42,056 nt of DNA from Nocardioides allogilvus (GTDB taxonomy: Bacteria > Actinomycetota > Actinomycetes > Propionibacteriales > Nocardioidaceae), in contig NZ_PZYX01000019.1 in assembly GCF_003047285.1 (NCBI RefSeq), forward strand, positions 1-42,056, given 5' to 3'. Positions 8,191-15,540 of this stretch are shown one piece after another (within the stretch, counting starts at the first letter, position 1; every line of letters begins with the position of its first letter). A program made the position numbers and the translations under genes. Below the pieces are notes generated by a model. That model was not told the DNA's origin. It searched no databases and saw only the letters and a list, made by a program, of their open reading frames with translations.

Positions 8191-9791
8191 AGTGCCTTCT
8201 CCTGTGCGTACACGATGTCGTTGAGGATGTCCTCGGTCAGAGGCCCGCCGACGCTGTCGACGATCTCGCCGCCGCTGATGACCACGGCGCGTTGAGCCAG
8301 CGCTGCCAGCTCCCCGAAATCTGAGGAGACCACCAGGACGGCCGTACCGGCCGACGCTGCGGCGCGCACGAGTTCGTGGATCTCGTTGCGAGCGCCGATG
8401 TCGACGCCCTGCGTCGGCTCGTCGAGCAGCAAGACGTCTGGACGACGTTGCAGCCACCTCGCCAGGATGACCTTCTGCTGGTTTCCGCCCGAGAGGGCTG
8501 TCAACGGCGCAATGGTGCTGGGCGCGCGGACCCCGAACTCCTGGATCAGCCGGTTGGCCGCCTTGCGCTCCCGCGAGGGCCGGATCCATCCCGCCCGGGA
8601 ATGTTCACTGAGCGATGTGATCGACAGGTTCTCAGCGATGCTGAGTTCCGGCAGTGCAGCTTCGCGCAGGCGGTTCTCGGGGACGAAGGCCACGCCTCGC
8701 TTCATCGCGGTCCGCATGTCGGATGACGGCACCGTGCCCGATCGCACCGTGACTTCGAAGTCATCCCGAGGAACGGCGCCGAAGATCTGCTTCAGCAGGC
8801 GCGAGCGACCCGAGCCGAGTAGGCCGGCGATGCCGACGATCTCGCCGGCTCGTAGCAGCAGCGATTCGCCCTCCAGACCGCTCGCCGTACGACGACTCAA
8901 CGTGAGCGCCGTCTCTCGGAAACCCGCCGCATGGGAAAGGTGGACCCTGCTCGCAATCGCATCGTTGGCACGCCGCGAACCTCCGGCATGCGTCCCAGAC
9001 GTCGATCCGGTGATGCCGGCCACGAGGGTGTCGTGGCTGATCTCGGTGCCGATGAGGCGTGAGGCGACGTTGCCGTTGCGGAGTACCGTCACCTCATCGG
9101 TGATGGCGGTGACCTCTTCGAGCCGGTGCGACACGTAGATGATCGTCTGACCGTCGGCGGCGTACCGTCGCAGCGCGGTGAGCAGCACGTCAACCTCGTG
9201 CTTCGGCAGGCTGGCCGTCGGCTCGTCCAGAACGAGCACGCCGCGCTCGTCGGTGTCGTCCTGGTCCTGCAGCGCCCTGGCGATCGCCACCATCATCTGA
9301 GCTGCAGGGGACAGTCGAACCAGATGAGTGTCGGCGGCTACGTCGATCTCGAACCGGTCGAGCACCTGCCTGGCCCGCGCCTTCTGAGCACTCCAGTTGA
9401 TGGACCTGACGGCTGTCGACTCGAAGCCGCGCCCCAGCGCCAGGTTTTCGGCGACCGTGAGGTCCGGGAAGGTCGAGTTCTGCTGGTGGACGAAGTGCAG
9501 TCCGGATGCCTTTGCCCGCGCCGGCGTGTGAGACCGCGCATCGATCCAATCGCCCTTCAGCGCCAGCTTGCCCTCGTCTGGCGTGACGACGCCCGCCAGC
9601 ATCTTGATCAACGTGGACTTTCCAGACCCGTTGCCGCCCATCAGACCGTGGATGGCACCGGTCGTCACCTCCAGGGACACTCCGTCGAGGGCGCGGGTGG
9701 CGCCGTAGGTCTTGCTGACGTCCTGCACGGCGAGCGCAACCTTCCTCGCCTGCTCGGCCCGGGTTGGCTCCGTCGCTGTCTGCTCGTTCAT
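8187..9791 (-). CDS. ABC transporter ATP-binding protein with two nucleotide-binding domains (RbsA/MglA type)
   Basis: The 534-residue protein contains two ATPase domains in the RbsA arrangement. Domain 1 has an intact Walker A (GGNGSGKST, residues 52-60), an altered signature LSPAAQ and Walker B VLVLDEPTAS. Domain 2 has the degenerate Walker A AGLLGSGRS usual for this family, a canonical signature LSGGNQQK and Walker B VLLLDEPTQG. The start at 9791 (MNEQTATEPT) was preferred to upstream in-frame starts because the preceding extension does not resemble the family. It energises import through the permease encoded by the overlapping next gene. A 174-bp gap separates it from the molybdenum hydroxylase large-subunit gene upstream. 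Confidence 0.93.
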   Translation of the reverse strand: MNEQTATEPTRAEQARKVALAVQDVSKTYGATRALDGVSLEVTTGAIHGLMGGNGSGKSTLIKMLAGVVTPDEGKLALKGDWIDARSHTPARAKASGLHFVHQQNSTFPDLTVAENLALGRGFESTAVRSINWSAQKARARQVLDRFEIDVAADTHLVRLSPAAQMMVAIARALQDQDDTDERGVLVLDEPTASLPKHEVDVLLTALRRYAADGQTIIYVSHRLEEVTAITDEVTVLRNGNVASRLIGTEISHDTLVAGITGSTSGTHAGGSRRANDAIASRVHLSHAAGFRETALTLSRRTASGLEGESLLLRAGEIVGIAGLLGSGRSRLLKQIFGAVPRDDFEVTVRSGTVPSSDMRTAMKRGVAFVPENRLREAALPELSIAENLSITSLSEHSRAGWIRPSRERKAANRLIQEFGVRAPSTIAPLTALSGGNQQKVILARWLQRRPDVLLLDEPTQGVDIGARNEIHELVRAAASAGTAVLVVSSDFGELAALAQRAVVISGGEIVDSVGGPLTEDILNDIVYAQEKAL

Positions 9792-9965
9792 TGGTGCTCC
9801 TGGTGGTGGCTGCTCTGCGCACGGTCCGTGCTTGGTCCGGCCATCGGTGCCGTCCCGGCCTCCCGGACCGAGAAGACACGCAACTGTGGATCTTCGGGAG
9901 CGAGTGCGGCTATTCGATTCCGGACAATGCGAGAGCACCGTTTGACGTGTTCAGAGTGTCTTGAC

Positions 9966-12338
9966 TCACATCGGCCCGGCTTCGTCGTTGCGCGCGATCG
10001 ATTGCGACCTCCGCCAGAGCGTCTCGGGTGGGACTGGCACCTTGATCGTGCGAACCCCCTCGCCGAAGGCATCGTCGATGGCACCCGCTACGGCCGCGCC
10101 GACAGCAATGAGGCCCACCTCTCCCAAGCCCTTGGCGCCGAACGGGTTGTTCGGCGTAGGCGCGTCCTCGGTCATGAAGAAGTCGACATCGGGCACATCC
10201 AGCGAGGTCGGCAGGAGGTAGTCCATGAACGAGGTCGCCAACGGTTGACCGGATTCGTCGTAGAGGAACTCCTCATACAGCGCACCGCCGATGCCTTGCG
10301 CTGCCGCACCGATCACCTGGCCACGGGTGGTCATCGGGTTGATGGCTCGTCCAGCCTCCGTGCTGGTGAGGAAACGCCTCAATGTGTGACCCCCGGTAGC
10401 CGGGTCGATCTCGATCTGAACCAGGGTGACGCCGTAGGGATAGTTCATGTGCTCGTCCAGATAGACGGCCTGCGCGCCAAGACCCGGTTCGTCATTGGCC
10501 AATCTGGCGGACCACCCGTCCCATCGCTCGGCAATCTGCCCCAGGCTCAAGCCCTCCTGCTCGAGCCCGGACACCACGATGCGACCGTCGATCAGGATCA
10601 GGTCGTCGACATTTGCCTCCAGCATCTCACTGGCGAGCCTCTTGGCCTTGGCCAGCGTGTCGAGGGCAGCCTGTCGCGCCGCTCCCCCGGCCAGGACCGT
10701 CGAGCGACTCGACCAGGAACCGACCCCCTCTGGCACGAGCTCGGTGTCGCCATGGATGACGTCGATGAGCTCGGGATCGACCTGGAGCTCCTCGGCCACG
10801 ATCTGCGCCAACACCGTCTCGATGCCCTGCCCGACAGATGATGCGCCTGTCCGAACTCGGATCCGTCCCGACGCATCCACGTCGATGGCGCTCGTCTCGT
10901 ACAGCCCGAGGCCGGCCTTGTCCATCAGCATGCCGATGCCGTTGCCCACAAGGCGTCCCTGTGCTCGGAGCTCCGCAGCCTCCCGCTGCCACTCGTCGAA
11001 GCCTGCTGATTCGAGCGCCTTGTCCAAGTGGTCGACCACATCACCCGAGTCGAAGTGGTAGGGCTCGAAGCAGATGTCCATGCCCGGGACGAACGGGAGG
11101 TCGGCTTCGGTCAGCAGGTTGCGCCGCCGGATCTCCACCTGCGAGATGCCGATCTGTTCGGCCGCGAGGTCGAGGAGTCGTTCGCGAGCGAAGGTCCCTT
11201 CGTACCTGCCTGGCGCACGGTAGGCGGACAGCGGAGTCTTGTTCGACACCACGACGTGAAGGAGGCCGTCGTACGCCGGCACTCGGTAGGGGCCCGGGAC
11301 CATCCCGACGGTGATGTCGCTGACGAGCGGCTCCGCCTGCCGGATGAACGCTCCGTGGTTGTGCCAGATCTCGTCCTTCAATGCCAGCAGAACCCCATTG
11401 GCGTCGAACGCGGCCGCCATCTCATGCACCTGCTCGCGAGCGTGCGCGTTCGCCACCATGTGCTCGAGCCGGTCCTCGGTCCACTTGACTGGACGCCCTA
11501 AGCGCATCGCCGCCCAGCCGACCATGATGTATTCGGGGAACACTCCGCCCTTGACGCCGAAGTTCCCTCCGATGTCGACGTGCTTCATCCGGAGATCCGC
11601 GAGCGGCAGTTCGAGGACCTGCGCGATGAGGCGCTGGCAGTCGTGCGTGTGGACCGGGCCCCACATGAACAGTTGCTTGCGTCCGCGGTCCGGCTCAGCG
11701 ATGCAGCCTCTCGTCTCCATGGGGACCCCGGAGTGACGCCCGACCACGTATCGGCCCTCGACGACATGGGCTGCCTTCTTGAAGGCGCTGGCAACATCGC
11801 CGTACGCCTTGACGATCCGCACGGCCTCGTTGGACTGTCCCTCGAAGAGTGGTTCGGCCTCATCGGTGAGCGCGTACTGAGGGTCGAGCACCGGGGGAAG
11901 GAGGTCGTAGGTCACTTCCACCAGTCCAGCGGCGTCCTCGGCCAGGTAGGGCGTGTCAGCGATGACCGCGGCAACGGGCTGCCCGACGTATCGGACGCGG
12001 TCGGCTGCAAAGACCGGGTGCAGGTAGTCATCGATCTGTGGATAGACCTCGTGGTAGCCGATCTGTTCGAGCGGCACCTCAGCATCGATGTCGTCGGCGG
12101 TGATGACGAGCCGGACTCCTGGAGACCGTCGCGCGGCGGATGCATCCACGGAGACCACTCGCGCGTGCGCCTCCGATGAGCGCACCACGCTCATGTACAG
12201 CTGTCCATGGATGTCGACGTCGTCCACGAAACGTGCATCGCCCCGCAGGAGCCGCGCGTCTTCACGACGACGCACGGGCTGCCCCACGTATCGCTTGGCT
12301 GAAGGGCCGAGGCCGCCGGAAGCGCCGGGTCTACTCAC
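9966..12338 (-). CDS. Molybdenum hydroxylase large (MCD-binding) subunit, probable ketone dehydrogenase KdhL
   Basis: The 790-residue protein is a full-length CoxL/XdhB-type molybdopterin-binding subunit: an N-terminal VGQPVRRREDARLLRG segment, VRYVGQPVAAVIA, GGNFGVKGG near residue 250, AYRAPGRYEG, and KGLGEVGLIAVG with the catalytic-base glutamate at about residue 740. The CO-dehydrogenase active-site loop with its SFR motif is absent, so this is a hydroxylase and not CODH. Translation starts at a GTG with GTGAGG upstream. The gene heads the minus-strand run and is separated from its likely S and M subunit genes by the transporter, DsbA-like and PucR genes. The divergent neighbour is the 2,6-dihydroxypseudooxynicotine hydrolase, whose substrate this enzyme would make. 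The alternative is nicotine dehydrogenase. Confidence 0.9.
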   Translation of the reverse strand: MSRPGASGGLGPSAKRYVGQPVRRREDARLLRGDARFVDDVDIHGQLYMSVVRSSEAHARVVSVDASAARRSPGVRLVITADDIDAEVPLEQIGYHEVYPQIDDYLHPVFAADRVRYVGQPVAAVIADTPYLAEDAAGLVEVTYDLLPPVLDPQYALTDEAEPLFEGQSNEAVRIVKAYGDVASAFKKAAHVVEGRYVVGRHSGVPMETRGCIAEPDRGRKQLFMWGPVHTHDCQRLIAQVLELPLADLRMKHVDIGGNFGVKGGVFPEYIMVGWAAMRLGRPVKWTEDRLEHMVANAHAREQVHEMAAAFDANGVLLALKDEIWHNHGAFIRQAEPLVSDITVGMVPGPYRVPAYDGLLHVVVSNKTPLSAYRAPGRYEGTFARERLLDLAAEQIGISQVEIRRRNLLTEADLPFVPGMDICFEPYHFDSGDVVDHLDKALESAGFDEWQREAAELRAQGRLVGNGIGMLMDKAGLGLYETSAIDVDASGRIRVRTGASSVGQGIETVLAQIVAEELQVDPELIDVIHGDTELVPEGVGSWSSRSTVLAGGAARQAALDTLAKAKRLASEMLEANVDDLILIDGRIVVSGLEQEGLSLGQIAERWDGWSARLANDEPGLGAQAVYLDEHMNYPYGVTLVQIEIDPATGGHTLRRFLTSTEAGRAINPMTTRGQVIGAAAQGIGGALYEEFLYDESGQPLATSFMDYLLPTSLDVPDVDFFMTEDAPTPNNPFGAKGLGEVGLIAVGAAVAGAIDDAFGEGVRTIKVPVPPETLWRRSQSIARNDEAGPM

Positions 12339-12426
12339 TGCTCGTCCTCACTTCTGTGCGATGTACCGAGAGTCGAAGTGTCACCAGCCACCACGCGTTG
12401 CGCTGCTCGCAGGCGGGAGAAGCGCA

Positions 12427-12511
12427 CCCGCACATTGGGCAGAACATGTACATGCGCGGGCCTCTTGCTAGGTGAGCAGCAAAGAGATGCCTAGGTTTCG
12501 CGGAACATGTA
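12427..12511. promoter_or_regulatory. Divergent promoter region with palindrome and repeated GAACATGTA
   Basis: Between the large-subunit gene (minus) and the hydrolase gene (plus) lies the perfect palindrome CATGTACATG at 12445-12454. Around it, CCCGCACAT (12427-12435) and ATGCGCGGG (12452-12460) form a near-perfect inverted repeat. The sequence GAACATGTA occurs at 12442-12450 and again at 12503-12511, 61 bases apart. These are candidate operator sites for coordinated control of the two divergent genes. Confidence 0.45.
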
Positions 12512-12567
12512 GACGGACGACGGGCGCGAAGTGGGGAAGATGCTGGCTCCCGACCTATGGAGAAGAG

Positions 12568-13638
12568 ATGACGACCGAGACCCCGCATGTCCCGACGGCA
12601 GAAGAAGAGATGCTGAACTGGGGCCGCCTACTGATGGACGGTCTGCCGTTCGCTGACCTCCTGGCCGCCCAGCGTCGGGATGCTGCTACGTCGTGGTTCG
12701 ACTTCTGGATGGCGAAGGCGGACGAGTACGAGGCCATGGGTGACACGGCCCTTGAGGACGGAAACGACCTCACGGCTGGCTACTGGTTCTGGGTCGGATC
12801 GATGGCTGCGCAGTACGCGCAATTTCTCTGGTTCGACGAGCGCCGTCCGAAGGGCCAGCTCCGCAAGGCAGGGCTCTACCACCGAGCCGCCCCCCTGCTC
12901 GACCCTCCGGCTGAACGGGTAGACCTCCCCATCGACGACACCGTCATCATCGGCTACCTGCGCCGGCCCAAGGGAGCCGACGGGCCAGTCCCGTGCGCGG
13001 TGCTGCTCGGCGGCCTCGAGAGCACCAAGGAGGAGAGCTACATGTTCGAGAATCTCCTGCTCGAGCGAGGCGTTGCCACGTTCACGTTCGACGGCCCGGG
13101 CCAGGGTGAGATGTTCGAAGACGTGGCGCTTGCCGGCGACTACCACCGCTACACCTCGCGAGTGGTCGACTACCTCGAGACCCTTGACCTGACAATCGAC
13201 AGGGACCGGATTGGAGTACTCGGCCGCAGCCTGGGTGGACATTACGCGCTGCGTGCTGCCGCGATGGACGACCGCTTCCGCGCGTGCGTCACCTGGGGTG
13301 GTTTCGTCCAGATGGACGACTGGGACTTCGAGTACCCCATGACCAAGCTCAGCTGGCAGTACGTCACCAAGTCGCCCGATCTGGCCACTGCGCAGGTGCG
13401 GGTCCGGGACGCCATCGACGTGCGACCGGTGCTGGCCGGACTCAAGGTCCCCACCTACGTCTTGCATGGCGCCAAGGACGAGACGCCCATCACGGAGCTG
13501 GACGTCCTTCAGGAGTACGCGGTCAACGCTGACATCACGATCGATCTCGAGCCTGAGGGCGACCACTGCTGCCACAACCTTGGCCCTGCCCCGCGCCTCC
13601 GCATGGCGGACTGGCTGGCGAACCAGCTTCGCCCCTAG
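12568..13638 (+). CDS. dhponh: 2,6-dihydroxypseudooxynicotine hydrolase-like alpha/beta hydrolase (C-C bond cleaving)
   Basis: The 356-residue protein matches, from memory, the C-C bond hydrolase of nicotine degradation in Arthrobacter nicotinovorans, which splits 2,6-dihydroxypseudooxynicotine into 2,6-dihydroxypyridine and gamma-N-methylaminobutyrate. It has a helical N-terminal region of about 120 residues before the alpha/beta-hydrolase core. The nucleophile elbow GRSLGG gives Ser221, GAKDE gives Asp304 and GDH gives His333. These sit four residues after the triad I recall for the Arthrobacter enzyme. The ATG at 12568 has GGAGAAGAG directly upstream. It is divergent from the putative KdhL gene and precedes the cupin gene by 93 bases. 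The related FrsA/DUF1100 hydrolases are the alternative, but the surrounding pathway favours this call. Confidence 0.85.
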   Translation: MTTETPHVPTAEEEMLNWGRLLMDGLPFADLLAAQRRDAATSWFDFWMAKADEYEAMGDTALEDGNDLTAGYWFWVGSMAAQYAQFLWFDERRPKGQLRKAGLYHRAAPLLDPPAERVDLPIDDTVIIGYLRRPKGADGPVPCAVLLGGLESTKEESYMFENLLLERGVATFTFDGPGQGEMFEDVALAGDYHRYTSRVVDYLETLDLTIDRDRIGVLGRSLGGHYALRAAAMDDRFRACVTWGGFVQMDDWDFEYPMTKLSWQYVTKSPDLATAQVRVRDAIDVRPVLAGLKVPTYVLHGAKDETPITELDVLQEYAVNADITIDLEPEGDHCCHNLGPAPRLRMADWLANQLRP

Positions 13639-13731
13639 ACCGGCTCCGCGCGGCGTACGCGACAGCAGCGCCGCGCGGGCCACACCACACCCATCACGGC
13701 AGCCACACGGCTGCAGAACGGTAGGAACGCT

Positions 13732-14082
13732 ATGGATGAGATCAAGGCCGTCGAGTCAGGGACCGTCGAACTGGAGACGTGGCAGCCCGACGGGGTCACC
13801 ATTCACGAAGGAGACCCCAAGGGGCGGGGATTCACCCTCTTCGAGAACTACGAGGGAGGGGCCCGGGCGACCGGGGTCTTCGAGTGTGAGCCGTCCAAGA
13901 CCACCTACACGCTCGAGTTCAACGAGATCATCTACGTCCTGGAGGGCGAGGTCACGATCGAGCTCGAGAATGGCTCGCGCGTGGACCTCAAGGCGGGGAT
14001 GCAGGCGTTCCTTCCTGCCGGACACGTCTCGACGTGGACCTTCCACACCAAGTTCCGGGAGGTCTGGGTACTCGCCGACTGA
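13732..14082 (+). CDS. Small cupin-domain protein (Cupin_3/DUF861 type)
   Basis: The 116-residue protein is a single cupin barrel with NEIIYVLEGEVTIELENGS and FLPAGHVSTWTFHTKFREVW, as in DUF861 proteins related to ureidoglycine aminohydrolase. The second conserved barrel strand lacks most metal-binding histidines of classical cupins, so enzymatic activity is uncertain. The ATG follows a GGTAGGAACGCT segment. It lies 93 bases after the hydrolase gene on the same strand and is followed by a strong hairpin, so the two form a short transcription unit. A role as an accessory enzyme or sensor in pyridine breakdown is inference from position only. Confidence 0.8.
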   Translation: MDEIKAVESGTVELETWQPDGVTIHEGDPKGRGFTLFENYEGGARATGVFECEPSKTTYTLEFNEIIYVLEGEVTIELENGSRVDLKAGMQAFLPAGHVSTWTFHTKFREVWVLAD

Positions 14083-14104
14083 CATCGCACATCTCAGGCT
14101 CGCT

Positions 14105-14139
14105 CTCCGCCCCGGTCGTCGCTGACGACCGGGGCGGAG
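14105..14139 (+). terminator. Strong hairpin terminator after the hydrolase-cupin unit
   Basis: A perfect 16-bp stem, CTCCGCCCCGGTCGTC (14105-14120) pairing with GACGACCGGGGCGGAG (14124-14139), has a 3-base loop. It begins 22 bases after the cupin stop codon. No T-run follows. Confidence 0.75.
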
Positions 14140-14697
14140 GTCATCTCAGGTCTGGCCCGATTGATCTACGCGGTCAGCTGAGCGACGACGCCCGCTAAGT
14201 CGTACCGTGCACCCAGTAGCCGGCATCCCCCGCTCGGCTGCGTCGACAAGGCACGGTCTGGTGGAAGATCAACCTCGTGCACTACCGCCGGTGCCACATG
14301 CACGGCGTCAGCGGTTCATCCCCCGTCCCGAATTTGCCGCGGCCACTCTCTGGGTCACACGAAACGAGTACCACGAGGATGAGTCCTGCGGGACGCGCAG
14401 CTCGATGGGTCAGCTGAGTCCAGGTCGCGCCGATTGCTCTGTGATGAGCGGTGATGATCATCGCGTCCGGTAGCGCGTCCGATGTCGTCTAGCGCCGTCA
14501 GAGAAGATCGTTCTGGCACCTCGGCCGCGGCGCACATGTTGGCTGAGCCAATTGCGCGCGGCTCGGGAGTGGGACCCGACGAGGTCCGAGCACTGAAGAG
14601 CGCCTGCCGGCCCGCCGATACCGCTCGACGCAGGTCATGGCGGCCCGCCGTTGTCGAGCTACAGCCACCCTCGCCGTCCGGCGTGGTGCGAGAACGT
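14140..14697. other. Convergent intergenic stretch, no gene supported
   Basis: About 560 bases lie between the cupin terminator and the stop of the omega-amidase gene. Short open frames exist on the plus strand, but their products look like random high-GC translations and have no ribosome-binding sites. A perfect palindrome GATGATCATC is at 14453-14462. I see no recognisable element remnant. Confidence 0.5.
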
Positions 14698-15540
14698 CTA
14701 GATTCTGCGGTCGGCCAGGACAGGAAAGTCCGCTCTGACGGAAACGACGAGGTTTAGGTCGATGTCGGCCAACAGGGCGTCCTCACCGCTCCCAAGCTCG
14801 GCGACGACTTCACCCGTCGGGGCGACGATCTGGGAGTGACCTCCCATCTCCACTCCGCTGTGAGTGCCGGCGGTGTTGCACTGGAGCACCCAGGCTTGGT
14901 TCTCGAGCGCTCGAGCCCGACCAAGGAGCCGCCAGTGCTCCACCCTGGGCATCGGCCATGCCGCCGGAAGGAGGATCACGTCGGCGCCAAGGTCGCTCAG
15001 CCTACGGAAGAGCTCCGGGAACCGGAGGTCGTAGCAGGTCGCCAAACCGATCCGACTTGCTCCGGCGTCGTGCACCAGTTCGGTGACGGCGAGGTCTGTG
15101 CCGGCTTCCAACAGGCGAGGTTCACCGTCGCCGAAGCCGAAGCGGTGGATCTTCCGGTACGTCTTGTGGACGGTGCCCTCTGGAGAGAGGAGCACAGAGG
15201 TGTTCCAGAGCCCGCGCCCCTCGGCACCCGGATCGGCGCCCGCTTCCGCTCGCTCGATGATGGATCCCGCATGGAGCCAGACACCGACCTCGCGCGCAAC
15301 CGAGGCCATCCGCGCGACGGTTGGCCCGTTCATGAGTTCGGCCGTCGCCTCCCACGATGTGGACGCGAAGCCGCCGTGCGCCCAGAGCTCCGGGAGCACC
15401 ACCAGGTCCGCGGGTCCGAGTTCACGGATCCATCGGCTGACTCGCTCGACCCGATCGGACAGCGCTTCGTCGTCGCCATAGGAGACTTGGAGCAGAGCAA
15501 CGCGCAGGCGATTCGTGTGCGCACCGTTCACGCCAGTCAC
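14698..15540 (-). CDS. nit: Nitrilase-superfamily omega-amidase (alpha-ketoglutaramate hydrolase)
   Basis: The 280-residue carbon-nitrogen hydrolase has the Glu-Lys-Cys catalytic set: E51 in VVLPELWAHGGF, K130 in YRKIHRFGFG and C169 in GLATCYDLRFPELFR. The CYDLRFPE motif and the length fit the omega-amidase branch. Nicotine clusters in Arthrobacter, Nocardioides and Rhodococcus are known to contain such a gene, and the Arthrobacter enzyme deamidates alpha-ketoglutaramate to alpha-ketoglutarate and ammonia. The GTG start overlaps the stop of the upstream large-subunit gene by four bases (GTGA), so translation is coupled. It is the last gene of the long minus-strand operon. Another omega-amide substrate is possible. 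Confidence 0.88.
   Translation of the reverse strand: MTGVNGAHTNRLRVALLQVSYGDDEALSDRVERVSRWIRELGPADLVVLPELWAHGGFASTSWEATAELMNGPTVARMASVAREVGVWLHAGSIIERAEAGADPGAEGRGLWNTSVLLSPEGTVHKTYRKIHRFGFGDGEPRLLEAGTDLAVTELVHDAGASRIGLATCYDLRFPELFRRLSDLGADVILLPAAWPMPRVEHWRLLGRARALENQAWVLQCNTAGTHSGVEMGGHSQIVAPTGEVVAELGSGEDALLADIDLNLVVSVRADFPVLADRRI

Noticed and set aside
9126..10841. Long plus-strand open frame opposite the ATPase and large-subunit genes
   Set aside because: It is antisense to two well-supported genes, and its product looks like a mirror translation of high-GC coding DNA.
14207..14757. Two small plus-strand open frames between the cupin and omega-amidase genes
   Set aside because: They have no ribosome-binding site, no coding-like composition, and the second runs into the omega-amidase gene antisense.
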